Assembly: GCA_021794095.1 (NCBI GenBank)
Contig: JAJYRN010000008.1
Span: 98,535-141,551, forward strand
Length of the DNA stretch: 43,017 nucleotides
Reading direction: 5' to 3'
Source of the DNA: Acidobacteriota bacterium
Lineage (GTDB): Bacteria > Acidobacteriota > Holophagae > Holophagales > Holophagaceae
Notes under the pieces: generated by a model
The model's input: only the letters and a program-made list of their open reading frames with translations
What the model was told of the DNA's origin: nothing
The model's database searches: none
Position numbers and translations under genes: made by a program
In this document: piece after piece, positions 1 through 10,373 of the stretch
Layout of the letters: every line of letters starts with the position of its first letter
Numbering within the stretch: the stretch's first letter is position 1

Positions 1-308
1 GTCCCCTTCGTCTGGCATCAGGCGACCGGGGCGGGCTCTGCCCGGCGCGGGCGCGGGGAGCGCGAGGGGGACGCAGAGCGGCCGCAGGCCGCGGGCGGTC
101 CCCTTCGTCTGGCATCAGGCGACCGGGACGGGCTCTGCCCGGCGCGGGCGCGGGGAGCGCGAGGGGGACGCAGAGCGGCCGCAGGCCGCGGGCGGTCCCC
201 TTCGTCTGGCATCAGGCGACCGGGACGGGCTCTGCCCGGCGCGGGCGCGGGGAGCGCGAGGGGGACGCAGAGCGGCCGCAGGCCGCGGGCGGTCCCCCTC
301 GTCTAGAA
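1..308. repeat. 97-bp tandem repeat array downstream of glgP
   Basis: Three complete, nearly identical 97-bp units start at 1, 98 and 195, and a partial fourth starts at 292. The array abuts the glgP stop codon at 309-311 and may continue beyond the window edge. Each unit holds GC-rich inverted repeats: a GAGGGGGAC arm, a GGCCGCAGGCC palindrome and a GGTCCCC arm, so RNA from it would fold into strong hairpins. The end of each unit (ATCAGGC) resembles the last codon plus stop of glgP as read on the plus strand. No protein is expected; reading frames through it are compositional artefacts. Confidence 0.9.
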
Positions 309-2432
309 TCAGGCCGGTGGCATCTGGCAGGAGGCCGCCACAGCCGCCGGAAGATAGCACTGGTTGACGTAGTCCATCACCATGCGATCCGCATTGAACC
401 GCCACGCCAGGGTGCGGATGGAGCGCTTGACGCGCTGGAGCCAGGCCCGGGGCACCCCGGCGGCATCCCGGTCGTAGTAGAGGGGCACGATCTCCTCCTC
501 CAGCAGACGGAAGAGCGCATCGGCATCCCGCCGGTCCTGGATGGAGAAGTCCGCATGGGTTTCGCCATCCCCGATGGCGAAACCGTTCTGGCCGTCGTAG
601 GCCTCGGCCCACCAGCCGTCCAGGACGGAGATATGCAGGGCACCATTCATCGCGGCCTTCATGCCGCTGGTGCCGCAGGCCTCCAGGGGCCGCTGGGGAT
701 TGTTCAGCCAGGCGTCCACACCCTGGTAGAGGTTGCGCCCCACGTGGATGTTGTAGTTCTCCACGAAGGCCATGTGGCCGCGGAAGCGCGGATCCTCGAT
801 GAGCTGATTCACCCGCTGGATGAGGCCCTTGCCCAGCTGGTCCGCCGGATGGGCACGGCCCGCGAAGATGAGGTTCACGGGGCGGGACGGATGGTTCACC
901 AGCGCCGCCAGGCGCTCGGGATCCGAGAAGAGAAGATCCGGCCGCTTGTAGGGCACGAAGCGGCGGGCAAACCCGATGGTGAGGGCATCCGGGTCCAGCG
1001 GCGGCGGATCCAGCGGCCGCAACCCCTGGTGGGCGCGGGTCTCGGCCACGTGATCCCGCACGAAGCGGATGAGCCGCGCCTTGAGCACCTGCTTGATCTC
1101 CCAGATCTCGGCCGCATCCACGGATTCGAGGCGCGTCCAGAGATCAGGCCGCGCCATGCTATCCATCCAGTTGACCCCGAGCCGTTCCACATACAGCTGG
1201 TTCAGCTCCGAAGCCAACCAGGTGGGCGCATGCACACCATTGGTGATATGGCCGATGGGCACCTCGTGCTCCTTGCGCTCGGGCCAGAGGCGGTTCCACA
1301 TGGCGCGAGAGACGGTGCCATGAAGGGCCGATACGCCGTTGGCCCGCAGGGAATGGCGCAGGGCCAGCACCGTGGGCATGAAGGCATCGTGGGGGTTGCT
1401 GGCGTCGAGCTGACCGAGGCCCAGCACATCGCGCACCGGCAGCTTCAGGCCCTCGGCCAGGGGCCGCAGGTGTTCCTCCGCCAGGTCCGCCGGAAAGCGG
1501 TCGTGGCCCGCATCCACCGGCGTGTGGGTGGTGAAGACCGTGGCCGCCGCCGCCGCCCGGAGGGCGGCATGGGGATCCTGGCCATCCTCCTGCACCCGGT
1601 GGCGGGCCCGTTCCAGCACCGCGAAGGCGGTGTGCCCCTCGTTCAGGTGGTACACGCTGGGGGTGATACCCAGGGCCCGCAGGGCCCGGGCACCGCCGAC
1701 GCCGAGCAGCAGCTCCTGCTGGATGCGGATGCGCTGATCCCCCCCGTAGAGCCGGGCGGCAAGGGCCTGATCCGCCTCGCTGTTCTGGGAATCCCGGGTG
1801 TCCAGGAGGATCAGCTTGACCCGCCCCACGCAGGCTTCCAGCACCCGGGCCCAGATCAGGCGCCCCGGCATTTCCACCGACACCCGCACGGGCTCACCCT
1901 GGGGATCCCGCGCCAGGCGCAGCGGCAGATCCTTCAGGTCGAAGGGCTCCAGCACATCCTGCTGCCAGTGGGAGCCGTCCAGCACTTGGCTCACATAGCC
2001 CTGGTGGTAGAGCAGGCCCACCCCCACCATGGGCACGCCCAGGTTGGAAGCGCCCTTCAGGTGGTCACCGGCGAGGATGCCCAGGCCGCCGGAATAGATC
2101 GGCAGGGATTCGTGCAGGCCGAACTCCGCGCAGAAGTAGGCCACCGGACGGGAACCCAGGCCACCCGCATGGAACAGGCTCCAGGTGGTGACGGGGTGGA
2201 CGTACTCGTCGAGCTGGCGCAGGGCCCGGTCAATGCGGGCGGGAATGTCCACCTCGGTGGCCCGCTTCTCCATCTGGCGGGTCTCGATCTGGCGGAGCAC
2301 CGCCAGGGGATTCCGGTGCACCCGGTTGTAGAGGTCAATGTCCAGGTCGCGGAAGATGGACCGCACTTCGGGGCGCCAGGTCCACCACAGGTTCTGGGTG
2401 AGGCGTTCAAGCTTCTGCCGGAGGGTTTCCAT
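309..2432 (-). CDS. glgP: Alpha-glucan (glycogen) phosphorylase, GT35
   Basis: The product is a cytoplasmic PLP-dependent enzyme that releases glucose 1-phosphate from the ends of glycogen or maltodextrin. It has 707 residues, the shorter bacterial form of family GT35. The PLP-binding region is clear (CGTSGMKAAMNG, lysine near residue 592), followed by the typical WWAEAYDGQNGFAIGDG segment. The N-terminus (METLRQKLERLTQNLWWTW) is a standard start for this subfamily. It is the last gene of a three-gene minus-strand operon, 24 bp after glgB, and its stop codon runs directly into a tandem repeat array. Together with the debranching enzyme and GlgB it makes a glycogen turnover module. No glycogen synthase or ADP-glucose pyrophosphorylase gene is in the window. 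Confidence 0.95.
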   Translation of the reverse strand: METLRQKLERLTQNLWWTWRPEVRSIFRDLDIDLYNRVHRNPLAVLRQIETRQMEKRATEVDIPARIDRALRQLDEYVHPVTTWSLFHAGGLGSRPVAYFCAEFGLHESLPIYSGGLGILAGDHLKGASNLGVPMVGVGLLYHQGYVSQVLDGSHWQQDVLEPFDLKDLPLRLARDPQGEPVRVSVEMPGRLIWARVLEACVGRVKLILLDTRDSQNSEADQALAARLYGGDQRIRIQQELLLGVGGARALRALGITPSVYHLNEGHTAFAVLERARHRVQEDGQDPHAALRAAAAATVFTTHTPVDAGHDRFPADLAEEHLRPLAEGLKLPVRDVLGLGQLDASNPHDAFMPTVLALRHSLRANGVSALHGTVSRAMWNRLWPERKEHEVPIGHITNGVHAPTWLASELNQLYVERLGVNWMDSMARPDLWTRLESVDAAEIWEIKQVLKARLIRFVRDHVAETRAHQGLRPLDPPPLDPDALTIGFARRFVPYKRPDLLFSDPERLAALVNHPSRPVNLIFAGRAHPADQLGKGLIQRVNQLIEDPRFRGHMAFVENYNIHVGRNLYQGVDAWLNNPQRPLEACGTSGMKAAMNGALHISVLDGWWAEAYDGQNGFAIGDGETHADFSIQDRRDADALFRLLEEEIVPLYYDRDAAGVPRAWLQRVKRSIRTLAWRFNADRMVMDYVNQCYLPAAVAASCQMPPA

Positions 2433-2456
2433 GGCGGCCTCGGAGGGTGGGGGCGA

Positions 2457-4361
2457 TTATGGCAGGCTGTCGGCCGGCCGGAGGACGATGACGCCCAGCG
2501 GCGGGAGGGTGAGGGTCAGGGCGTGGTCGAACCCGTGGCTGGGCCCCGCGTCCGGTACCAGACGCCCCGGATTGCCAAAGCCCTGGCCACCGTAGAGGGG
2601 CGCATCGGTGTTGAGGATTTCCTCACAGGGCCCCTCCCAGGGCACACCGACTCGGTAGCCGTGATGGACCAGGGCGGTGGCGTTGAGCACCACCAGCAGG
2701 GTCTCGCCCGAATCGGGATCCCGGCGGAGCAAGGCCAGCACATTGTTGTGGCGGTCCTGGCAATCCACCCAGGTCCAGCCACCCGCGTCGCAATCGCCCC
2801 GGTAGAGGGCCGGGTGCGCCCGGTAGAGGGCGTTGAGATCCCGCAGGAGGTCGTAGATGCCGTGGTGTCCCGGCTGATCGAGCAGTTCCCAATCCAGGGC
2901 GGTCTCGTGGTTCCATTCCCGTTCCTGGCCCAGTTCCACGCCCATGAAGAGCAGCTTCTTGCCGGGATGCGCGAACTGCCAGGCCAGCAGAAGGCGCAGG
3001 TTCGCCAGGCGCTCCCAGGCACTCCCCGGCATGCGGCCCAGGAGGCTCCGCTTGCCATGCACCACCTCATCGTGGGAGAGCGGCAGGACATAGTTCTCCG
3101 CATGGTGGTAGAGCAGGCTGAAGGTCAGCTCATCGTGGTGGTAGCGGCGGTGGGGCATGGTCCGCGCAAGGAAGCGCAGCGTGTCGTGCATCCAGCCCAT
3201 ATCCCACTTGAAGCCAAACCCCAGGCCGCCGACATGGGTGGGCCGGGACACCATGGGCCAGGCGGTGGATTCCTCCGCCAGGGTGAAGGTATCCGGGTGC
3301 AAGGCGTACACCGTCTCGTTGAGGCGGCGGAGGAAGGACACCGCATCCAGGTTCTCCCGGCCGCCATAGCGGTTGGGGATCCACTGGCCTGGTTCGCGGC
3401 TGTAGTCCAGGTAGAGCATGGAGGCCACCGCGTCCACCCGCAGCCCGTCCACATGGCACTGCTCCAGCCAGAAGAGGGCGTTGGCGATGAGGATGTTCTG
3501 CACCTCGCGCCGGCCGTAGTTGTAGATCAGGGTGCCCCAGTCCCTGTGGCGTCCCTGCCGGGGATCCGCGTGCTCGTACAGGTGCGTGCCATCGAAGAAG
3601 CCCAGCCCGTGGGCATCCTCCGGGAAGTGGGCGGGAACCCAGTCCAGCACCACGCCGATGCCCGCCTGGTGGAAGGCATCCACGAAGGCCTTGAAGTCCT
3701 CCGGCGAGCCGTAGCGGCTGGTGGGCGCGAAGAGCCCGAGGGGCTGGTAGCCCCAGGAACCGTAATAGGGATGCTCGCTCACGGGCAGCAGCTCGATGTG
3801 TGTGAAGCCCAGGTAGCGGACGTAGGGAATGAGCTGCTCCGCGATCTCCCCGTAGGTCATGAAGGTGCCATCGGGCCGGCGCCTCCAGGAACCGAGATGC
3901 ACCTCGTAGGCGCTGAAGGGCGCGCGGTGGAGGGGTTCTCGGCCCCGGGCCTCCATCCAGGCCGCATCGCCCCAGGCGTAGTCCCCCAGGCCATGGACGA
4001 TCGAAGCGGTGCCCGGCGACGGCTCGCAGCGGAAGGCGAAGGGATCCGCCTTGAGGGGCAGCAGGGCGCCATCAGGGCCGTGCAGCTCGAACTTGTACAG
4101 CTCGCCGGGGCCTACCCCCGGAACGAAGCCCTCCCACACCCCCGAATCGCTCCCGGTGAGGGGATTCCGCCGGCCATCCCAGGCATTGAAGGAGCCCACC
4201 ACGCTGGCACTCCGGGCGTTGGGGGCCCATACGGCGAAGGCCGTGCCTGGAACGCCCTCGACCACACAGGGGTGTGCCCCGAGCTTCTCGAACAGGCGCC
4301 GGTGGGTGCCCTCCCGCAACAGGTAGTGATCGAGGGGGCCCATGCGGCGGCGGCGGGTCAT
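2457..4361 (-). CDS. glgB: 1,4-alpha-glucan branching enzyme, GH13
   Basis: The 634-residue product makes alpha-1,6 branches in glycogen. A CBM48-like domain (about residues 35-125, [20 protein letters not shown]) precedes the GH13 barrel. Visible catalytic regions are DWVPAHF (near 240), [16 protein letters not shown] with nucleophile D310, AEEST with acid/base E363, and [10 protein letters not shown] with the third acidic residue. The start chosen is the ATG at 4361, which overlaps the upstream stop codon in a 4-base ATGA. The reading frame stays open further upstream, but that part overlaps the debranching gene and resembles no GlgB N-terminus. The overlap indicates translational coupling with the debranching enzyme. 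Confidence 0.95.
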   Translation of the reverse strand: MTRRRRMGPLDHYLLREGTHRRLFEKLGAHPCVVEGVPGTAFAVWAPNARSASVVGSFNAWDGRRNPLTGSDSGVWEGFVPGVGPGELYKFELHGPDGALLPLKADPFAFRCEPSPGTASIVHGLGDYAWGDAAWMEARGREPLHRAPFSAYEVHLGSWRRRPDGTFMTYGEIAEQLIPYVRYLGFTHIELLPVSEHPYYGSWGYQPLGLFAPTSRYGSPEDFKAFVDAFHQAGIGVVLDWVPAHFPEDAHGLGFFDGTHLYEHADPRQGRHRDWGTLIYNYGRREVQNILIANALFWLEQCHVDGLRVDAVASMLYLDYSREPGQWIPNRYGGRENLDAVSFLRRLNETVYALHPDTFTLAEESTAWPMVSRPTHVGGLGFGFKWDMGWMHDTLRFLARTMPHRRYHHDELTFSLLYHHAENYVLPLSHDEVVHGKRSLLGRMPGSAWERLANLRLLLAWQFAHPGKKLLFMGVELGQEREWNHETALDWELLDQPGHHGIYDLLRDLNALYRAHPALYRGDCDAGGWTWVDCQDRHNNVLALLRRDPDSGETLLVVLNATALVHHGYRVGVPWEGPCEEILNTDAPLYGGQGFGNPGRLVPDAGPSHGFDHALTLTLPPLGVIVLRPADSLP

Positions 4362-7300
4362 GACCGGACGCCCAGTTTCAGCCACACCCGCAGGGCCTCG
4401 GTGACGCTCCAGGCCTGGGCGTCGCAGCCCCGCTGGGCGTGGGGCGCATCGCCCTCCAGCAGCTCCGGGAGCTGGCCCAGGCAGCCCTCCGCCAGGGGGC
4501 CCTCCAGACTGCCCAGCAGGGCCCGGGCCGCCGCCACGGCCACCGGCGCCTGGTCCCAGGCCGCGGCGAGCGCCTCGCAGAACGTGGGCAGCAGCCATAC
4601 CCAGGCGGTGCCGTTGTGGTAGGCCGGCTTGCGCCGAGTGTCCTCATCGCCCTCGTAGTGGCCCCAGTAGGGACGCTGCGGATCATTGAGCAGGCGGCCG
4701 TCTGCGCCGTGGATCGCCAGGGGCGCCGCCACGGGCAGGGGCGCCAGACTGCGCAGGGCGCCGGGCACCAGCAGGTGCCGCTGGGCCGCGGCCACCAGGC
4801 TGCGGGCCCGATCGCCCCGCACCAGGCCCAGGCTCACGAGGAACAGCGCGTTGGGACGCAGATGATCCAGCGGAACAGCCTCCGCCGCGGTTGTCCCGGG
4901 CGGAGCGGCGAGGACATCGGCGAACCAGCCCTGGGCCGGCAGCCAGTAGCGCTCCAGGGCCGTCTCGGCCCGCCGGGCCAGGGCCTCCCAGGGCGCCCGG
5001 GCCGCTGGCGCCTCCACCCGCGCGAGCTGGCGCAACAGGCGGATCCACAGGGCCTGGAGCTCGACGGGGTAGCCCTCCCGCGGCGTGCCGGCGGGATGGT
5101 TCGTGTCCATCCAGGTGAAGTGGGCGGGGCTCCACACCAGGGCAGATTCGGGATCCACGCGCACGCCGTTGGGGGCACCCGCCAGCAGGCCCTGCGCCAG
5201 GCTGCGCAGCACCTCCAGAAGGGTGCGGTCCCCGGCCTGGGCCCCGTACACCGAGCCGCCCAGGGCCTCCGCGGTCTCCTCCAGGGCCAGGGCGTACCAG
5301 AGCGGGGCATCCGACGTATCCCGGTCGCCCGCATCCCCGGCCTGGAGGCGGTTGGGCAGGGTGCCCTGATGTTCCAGGGCGCCGTAGGTGCGAAGCAGCG
5401 CCAGGGCCTCCGCGCCCCAGCCCGCCGCCACCAGGCCCCGGGCGGCGATCAGCGAATCCCGGCCCCAGTCCAGGAACCAGGGATAGCCGGCGATCACCGT
5501 GAGCCCCGCGCCCCGGCGGACGAGGAAGGCCCCGGCGGCGCGGGCCAGCTGGCCGCCGAAAGCATCCATGGCCGCAGGTGGCGCAGGTGCAGGCGGCGGG
5601 ACCGACCCGGCAGCTTCCTCCACCTCCACCTGGAGGACCGCCTCACCGCCAGGCGCGAGGGGCAGTTCGAACCAGCCCGGGCTCCAGGCATCGCCCCGGT
5701 CCCGCTGGCCCCGGCAGCCTTCCAGGGGGTGGGGAATTCCCAGCGACCATTCGGGCTCCGGATGGTAGGTGCCGGTTTCGCTCCAGGCCCGGAGGCGGCG
5801 GTCCGCCGCAGGGTGGAAACGGAAACCCGCAACCCCGGGCAGCGGCTCCGCGCTGGCCCGGAAATGGGCGTCCAGGCCCGCATCGCAGACGGTCTCCCCG
5901 TGGAAGCTCCGGTCCTCCAGATCCAGGCGCACCGTCACCGCCACGCGCGCCTCCCGCGGCAGGCCTCCGTCCCCGCGCCGGAAGCGCAGGGACAGCGCAT
6001 TGCGCCCGGGCCGCATCTCCGCCTCCAGGTCCAGCAGCACGCTGCGGCCGTCGCCGGCATGGGCCCGGAAGCGCCACTGGGCGGGCGGCCCGGGTGTGAA
6101 CGCGGCGAGGTTGGCGCCCTCCAGGGCGGTGAGGAACCCATCCGCGATGACCCAGGCGCGCAGGCGCTTCACCAGCACGTGGCGATCGCACGGTAGGTCC
6201 GGATGGAGGTTGGCGCCCAGCAGGCAGTCGTACTTGGAAGCGATGGCGCCCAGATCCGCCGCCAGCCGCGCCATGCCGCCCCGGCCGTTGGTGAGCAGGG
6301 CCATGCCCTGCCATGAACGAGGGGGGACCGCCTGCTCGCCGTTGGCTCGCGATGTCCCCCCTCGTGCACCCCCACGTGGTGTCCCGGCCAAGCCGGGACA
6401 CCACGTCTGGTCGGCAACGTCCTGCCAGCGGGGCTCAGCGGCCAGGTAGCGCAGGGTGGTTTGGAGCGGCCCGCCGCACCGGCCGAAGGGATCGAGGATC
6501 AGCCGGGCCTCTCCGGGGGGCGCAGCCCCGGGGGGCAGAGCCGCCACGTGGTGCCCACCGGCCCGCAGCGACCGCAGGCACAGATCCGGCGCCCCGGGCC
6601 GCTCAAGAGTGAGGGCGAAGGGCCCGTCCTCGCGCACCAGCACCCAGTGGCCCGGCGGCACCGGCAGGATGCGGCGGACATCGCCGGCTTCCCACACCAC
6701 CACCGCGGGATAGACCGCCGGATCCGTGGCCGCAGCCAGGGCCGCCTCCAAATCTTCCGCGGCGCGACCAGGATCCAGGCGAGGCAGGGCCGCCAGGAAC
6801 CCCGCTGGATCGCGGTCCACCCGCTCGGCCAGCGCACGCCAGTCGCAGGGGCCCAGGGCCTCCACGGGCACCACCTCACCCAGGCACTGGAAGGCCCAGG
6901 CGGCCTGGGCCCGCCGCATGCGGTAGGGCTCGCCGGACAGCCCCGCCGGACGGGCCTGAGCCGCCAGACAGTGGGCGGCGCCGGGTTGTAGCTGGAGGTG
7001 GCGGACCTCGCCTTGGCGCGTGTGCTGGGGCGGATCGCCCAGCAGATCCACCCGGGGGTCACCCAGCGCCTTCCAGGCCGCTTCCGGAAGCGCCAGGGCC
7101 CCGGGCCGGAGGGGATCCAGGTTCACCAGCACCAGGCAATGGTCCAGCCCCTCCGCGGAATGACGGGCCAGGGCCAGCACCGGCGAGTCGTCGGCGCTCA
7201 GGCGCTCCACCTGGGCGCCATCAAAGAAACAGGGATGGTCCGCCAGCAGGCGGTTGAGGGTAGCCAGCTCGGCCACCAGGTTCGGCTCGGCGCCCCAGGC

Positions 7301-8710
7301 CAGGCCGCTGGCCCCATGCACATCCAGCTTCTCGGTGGCCAGCCACTCCACCCCGGCGGTGAAACCGAAGGCACCGGTCTGGCTGGCGAGGGCGCAGAGG
7401 CGGTTGCGCAGCAGGGACCAGGCGGAACCCCGCTCGGCCAGGCGGGCGTTGTCGTGGGTCTCGCTGTAGTGGACGAGGGGCCCGAGGCGCTGGGCCTGGC
7501 GGAAGCAGTGATCCAGGTAGCCCGAGACGGCGCGGGGCTCGTGGTTCTGGAACAACTCCGAATAGGCCCACTGCATGCCACCTTCACCCAGCAGACACTC
7601 CGTCGCCTCCCAGGCCCCACCCAGGCCCTCCAGCAGGAAGAGGCAATCGGGGAATTCCCGCCGCACCCGGGCGCCCAGGTACTGCCAGACCGGCAGGGGC
7701 ACCATGTAGCCCGCATCGCACCGGAAGCCATCCACGCCCCGGCGGCACCAGGTGAGCAGGGCCTCGCCCACCTCCTCCCAGAACGCCGGCGCCCCGCCGT
7801 CCAGTTCGACGAGATCCGCCCAGGTGTTGCCCCAGGCGCCGGGGCTGTGGAAGCTCCCATCGGGATCGCGGCGGAACCATTCCGGGTGGGTTTCCATCAG
7901 GCGGGATTCCCAGCCCGTGTGGTTCACCACGATATCCAGCAGGAGGCTGCCGCCCCGGGCGTGGACGCCATCCGCTAACTCCCGGAACTGATCCACGGCG
8001 GTGGTGCGCCGGTCGAATTCGACGAGAGCCGGGTCAATGGCGGTGAGGTCGAGCTGGGCGTAGGGGCTGCCGAAGCGCCCCATGCGGGCGAAGGTGGTGG
8101 GCACGGGGCCCACGGGCAGCAGGTGGAGGAACCGGACGCCGAGCGAATCGAACAGATGGGGCAGGTGCCGGGTCAGATCCCGGAGGGTGCCCGAAGGCGG
8201 GACGACCGTCATGCCCTGCCGGTCGAGCTCAGCCCAGGCGGCCTCCTGCCGGGCATTCCGGGTGCTGCGCAGGCTCCGGGCGGGACCGAACTGGCGCGGG
8301 AAGGCGCAGTAGATCAGATTGGCGGAGCGCAGCCGGTCCGGCAGCACACTGAGCCCCAGATCCTCGCCCAGGGGCCAGTGCTGGAGGCCCTCGGGATCCA
8401 CCGCATAGGCCTTGGCCCGGAAAGGGCCGGGCTCCGTGAGCACCAGATCCAGGCTCCAGCCAGCCGCCCCCGGCCGCAGGGGGAGGTCGCGCCAGGCGGC
8501 CCCGGCGAAGGTGGCTTCTTCGCCGCGCAGGAGGCCTGCCTGGGCCAGGATCTCCTCCCGGGCGCGGACGCCGCGGGTGAGGTTGGTGCGCAGAAAAGCC
8601 CGCCAGCCCGGCTGGCCCGGGGCGGGATGGGCCAGGTCCACCCGCAGGCAATCGCCCACATAGCGCACGAGGCGGGCGCCGGGCTCGGGACGCATGGCGG
8701 GTCGGAGCAC
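4358..8710 (-). CDS. GH13-GH133 glycogen debranching enzyme, AGL-like two-domain architecture
   Basis: The 1450-residue product joins two carbohydrate-active domains. The N-terminal GH13 part has DIVVNHT (259-265), [11 protein letters not shown] with candidate nucleophile D332, FLLEGLGG with candidate acid/base E361, and ETHDN with H419-D420, so all four GH13 regions look intact. The C-terminal part, about 1045-1445, matches the amylo-alpha-1,6-glucosidase family ([20 protein letters not shown], then a [13 protein letters not shown] segment). This order is that of the eukaryotic debranching enzyme AGL (glucanotransferase plus 1,6-glucosidase); dual activity here is inferred. The GTG start at 8710 has a GGAGG Shine-Dalgarno; an ATG at 8695 is an alternative. 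Around residues 767-800 an in-frame palindromic repeat insertion interrupts the linker. It is the first gene of the glgB-glgP operon. Confidence 0.88.
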   Translation of the reverse strand: MLRPAMRPEPGARLVRYVGDCLRVDLAHPAPGQPGWRAFLRTNLTRGVRAREEILAQAGLLRGEEATFAGAAWRDLPLRPGAAGWSLDLVLTEPGPFRAKAYAVDPEGLQHWPLGEDLGLSVLPDRLRSANLIYCAFPRQFGPARSLRSTRNARQEAAWAELDRQGMTVVPPSGTLRDLTRHLPHLFDSLGVRFLHLLPVGPVPTTFARMGRFGSPYAQLDLTAIDPALVEFDRRTTAVDQFRELADGVHARGGSLLLDIVVNHTGWESRLMETHPEWFRRDPDGSFHSPGAWGNTWADLVELDGGAPAFWEEVGEALLTWCRRGVDGFRCDAGYMVPLPVWQYLGARVRREFPDCLFLLEGLGGAWEATECLLGEGGMQWAYSELFQNHEPRAVSGYLDHCFRQAQRLGPLVHYSETHDNARLAERGSAWSLLRNRLCALASQTGAFGFTAGVEWLATEKLDVHGASGLAWGAEPNLVAELATLNRLLADHPCFFDGAQVERLSADDSPVLALARHSAEGLDHCLVLVNLDPLRPGALALPEAAWKALGDPRVDLLGDPPQHTRQGEVRHLQLQPGAAHCLAAQARPAGLSGEPYRMRRAQAAWAFQCLGEVVPVEALGPCDWRALAERVDRDPAGFLAALPRLDPGRAAEDLEAALAAATDPAVYPAVVVWEAGDVRRILPVPPGHWVLVREDGPFALTLERPGAPDLCLRSLRAGGHHVAALPPGAAPPGEARLILDPFGRCGGPLQTTLRYLAAEPRWQDVADQTWCPGLAGTPRGGARGGTSRANGEQAVPPRSWQGMALLTNGRGGMARLAADLGAIASKYDCLLGANLHPDLPCDRHVLVKRLRAWVIADGFLTALEGANLAAFTPGPPAQWRFRAHAGDGRSVLLDLEAEMRPGRNALSLRFRRGDGGLPREARVAVTVRLDLEDRSFHGETVCDAGLDAHFRASAEPLPGVAGFRFHPAADRRLRAWSETGTYHPEPEWSLGIPHPLEGCRGQRDRGDAWSPGWFELPLAPGGEAVLQVEVEEAAGSVPPPAPAPPAAMDAFGGQLARAAGAFLVRRGAGLTVIAGYPWFLDWGRDSLIAARGLVAAGWGAEALALLRTYGALEHQGTLPNRLQAGDAGDRDTSDAPLWYALALEETAEALGGSVYGAQAGDRTLLEVLRSLAQGLLAGAPNGVRVDPESALVWSPAHFTWMDTNHPAGTPREGYPVELQALWIRLLRQLARVEAPAARAPWEALARRAETALERYWLPAQGWFADVLAAPPGTTAAEAVPLDHLRPNALFLVSLGLVRGDRARSLVAAAQRHLLVPGALRSLAPLPVAAPLAIHGADGRLLNDPQRPYWGHYEGDEDTRRKPAYHNGTAWVWLLPTFCEALAAAWDQAPVAVAAARALLGSLEGPLAEGCLGQLPELLEGDAPHAQRGCDAQAWSVTEALRVWLKLGVRS
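6313..6412. repeat. In-frame double-palindrome insertion inside the debranching enzyme gene
   Basis: Two perfect inverted repeats lie next to each other within coding sequence. One has 12-bp arms at 6317-6328 and 6354-6365 (ACGAGGGGGGAC / GTCCCCCCTCGT), the same core found in the intergenic arrays. The other has 15-bp arms at 6374-6388 and 6392-6406 (ACGTGGTGTCCCGGC and its complement) with a 3-nt loop. Together they encode about 34 low-complexity Gly/Arg/Pro-rich residues between RWQDVA and [11 protein letters not shown]. Reading frame is preserved. Confidence 0.8.
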
Positions 8711-8787
8711 GGCTCACCCTCCGGCCCCATCCTACCCCGTTGATTGGCTTCCCGGAGGTGGCCGGGACAGGGGACAATGCCCGCACC

Positions 8788-9747
8788 ATGTCCACCACAG
8801 TTCCTGCCTCTCCCGCCCTCGATGCGCTGCTCGCCGAATGCCGCAAGGTGATCGTCGGGCAGCCCCTCCTGCTCAATCGCCTGCTCGTGGCCCTGCTCTG
8901 CCGGGGCCACGTGCTGCTGGAGGGCCTGCCGGGCCTGGCGAAGACGCGCACGATCAAGACCCTCGCAGCGGCCAGCCACACCAGCTTCCGCCGCATCCAG
9001 TTCACGCCGGACCTGCTGCCGAGCGACGTGGTGGGCACCCTCGTCTTCGATCCCCGGGCCCTCACCTTCACGCCCAAGAAAGGGCCCGTATTCGCGAACC
9101 TCCTGCTGGCCGACGAGATCAACCGCGCGCCCTCGAAGGTGCAGGCCGCCCTGCTGGAGGCCATGGAGGAGCGCCAGGTCACCCTGGGCGAGGAGAGCTT
9201 CCGCCTGCCGGATCCCTTCCTCGTGCTGGCCACACAGAACCCCCTGGAGCAGGAGGGCACCTTCCCCCTGCCCGAGGCCCAGATGGACCGTTTCCTCTTC
9301 AAGCTGCGGGTGGACTACCCCAAGCAGGAGGAGGAGGTCGAGGTGCTGCGCCGGGCCCACCTCAGCGGCGATGAGGTGCGACCCGTGGTGGACGCGGCCA
9401 TGCTGCTGGCCGCCGGCGCCCAGGCCGAGCAGGTACGCCTGGATGACGCCATCCGCACCTACATCGTGCGCCTGGTGCAGGCCACCCGCCCCGGCCACGG
9501 CAAACCCTGGAAGGGCAAGGAGCAGCTCCGCTGCGGCGCCAGTCCCCGGGCCTCGCTCGCGCTCCAGGCCTCCTCACGGGCCCTGGCCTTCCTCCAGGGC
9601 CGCGACCACGTGCTGCCCCAGGATGTGGTGGACCTGGCGCCGGACGTGCTGCGCCACCGCCTCCTGCTCACCTTCGAGGGCGAAGCCGACGGCGCCACCA
9701 CCGACCAGGCCATCGCCCTGCTGCTCCAGGCCGTCCCCCGGCCCTGA
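8788..9747 (+). CDS. MoxR-family AAA+ ATPase
   Basis: The 319-residue product is a MoxR/RavA-type AAA+ ATPase, a family often acting as a chaperone in maturation of secreted or metal-dependent complexes. Walker A is GLPGLAKT, Walker B is LLADEINRAPSKVQAALLEAMEE, sensor 1 is ATQNP, and the C-terminal lid carries SPRASLAL. The ATG at 8788 fits the family N-terminus; a TTG at 8740 in the same frame is possible but adds 16 unconserved residues. MoxR genes usually sit beside DUF58 and von Willebrand A genes. Here none follows; a tandem repeat array starts 41 bp after the stop, so its partner is elsewhere or was lost. It is transcribed divergently from the glycogen operon across 77 bp. Confidence 0.92.
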   Translation: MSTTVPASPALDALLAECRKVIVGQPLLLNRLLVALLCRGHVLLEGLPGLAKTRTIKTLAAASHTSFRRIQFTPDLLPSDVVGTLVFDPRALTFTPKKGPVFANLLLADEINRAPSKVQAALLEAMEERQVTLGEESFRLPDPFLVLATQNPLEQEGTFPLPEAQMDRFLFKLRVDYPKQEEEVEVLRRAHLSGDEVRPVVDAAMLLAAGAQAEQVRLDDAIRTYIVRLVQATRPGHGKPWKGKEQLRCGASPRASLALQASSRALAFLQGRDHVLPQDVVDLAPDVLRHRLLLTFEGEADGATTDQAIALLLQAVPRP

Positions 9748-9760
9748 GCCCGATCCGGGC
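9748..9760 (+). terminator. Short hairpin directly after the moxR stop
   Basis: GCCCG (9748-9752) and CGGGC (9756-9760) pair across a 3-nt loop immediately after the TGA. It has no U tract, so an intrinsic-terminator role is only possible. Confidence 0.3.
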
Positions 9761-9788
9761 GCATCTGGTTCCAGGAACTCCCGGGCCA

Positions 9789-10373
9789 GGGGGGACGCAG
9801 AGGCGAAGCCAGGCGTCCCAACGCGGGACAGGAGGGGCAGGAGAGGCAGGCTCCGCCTGCCCCTCCTGCGGGGGTCCCAGGGGGGACGCAGAGGCGAAGC
9901 CGGGCGTCCCAACGCGGGACAGGAGGGGCAGGAGAGGCAGGCTCCGCCTGCCCCTCCTGCGGGGGTCCCAGGGGGGACGCAGAGGCGAAGCCGGGCGGTC
10001 CAACGCGGGACAGGAGGGGCAGGAGAGGCAGGCTCCGCCTGCCCCTCCTGCGGGGGTCCCAGGGGGGACGCAGAGGCGAAGCCGGGCGTCCCAACGCGGG
10101 ACAGGAGGGGCAGGAGAGGCAGGCTCCGCCTGCCCCTCCTGCGGGGGTCCCAGGGGGGACGCAGAGGCGAAGCCAGGCGTCCCAACGCGGGGACAGGAGG
10201 GGCAGGAGAGGCAGGCTCCGCCTGCCCCTCCTGCGGGGGTCCCAGGGGGGACGCAGAGGCGAAGCCAGGCGTCCCAACGCGGGATAGGAGGGGCAGGAGA
10301 GGCAGGCTCCGCCTGCCCCTCCTGCGGGGGTCCCAGGGGGGACGCAGAGGCGAAGCCGGGCGGTCCCCCCTGG
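9789..10373. repeat. 91-bp tandem repeat array between moxR and the ABC permease
   Basis: Units start at 9789, 9880, 9971, 10062, 10153, 10245 and 10336, giving six full copies plus a partial seventh. Period is 91 bp, once 92 through an extra G. Copies are almost identical; differences include AGGCGTCC, GGGCGTCC or GGGCGGTCC in the middle. Every unit contains a perfect 12-bp inverted repeat (AGGAGGGGCAGG / CCTGCCCCTCCT) enclosing GGCAGG-CTCCG-CCTGCC. The array ends with GGGCGGTCCCCCC, matching the end of the glgP-side units. Long reading frames across it on both strands merely translate the repeat. Confidence 0.93.

Noticed and set aside
555-4622. A 1355-codon open frame on the plus strand opposite glgP and glgB
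   Set aside because: It lies antisense to two well-identified enzymes and has no family features. Such frames arise because GC-rich codons in the true genes rarely give stops on the other strand.
9789-10373. CRISPR array
   Set aside because: The whole 91-bp unit is repeated without unique spacers, and no cas genes are nearby. The same applies to the arrays at 1-308, 14612-14820 and 40011-40268.
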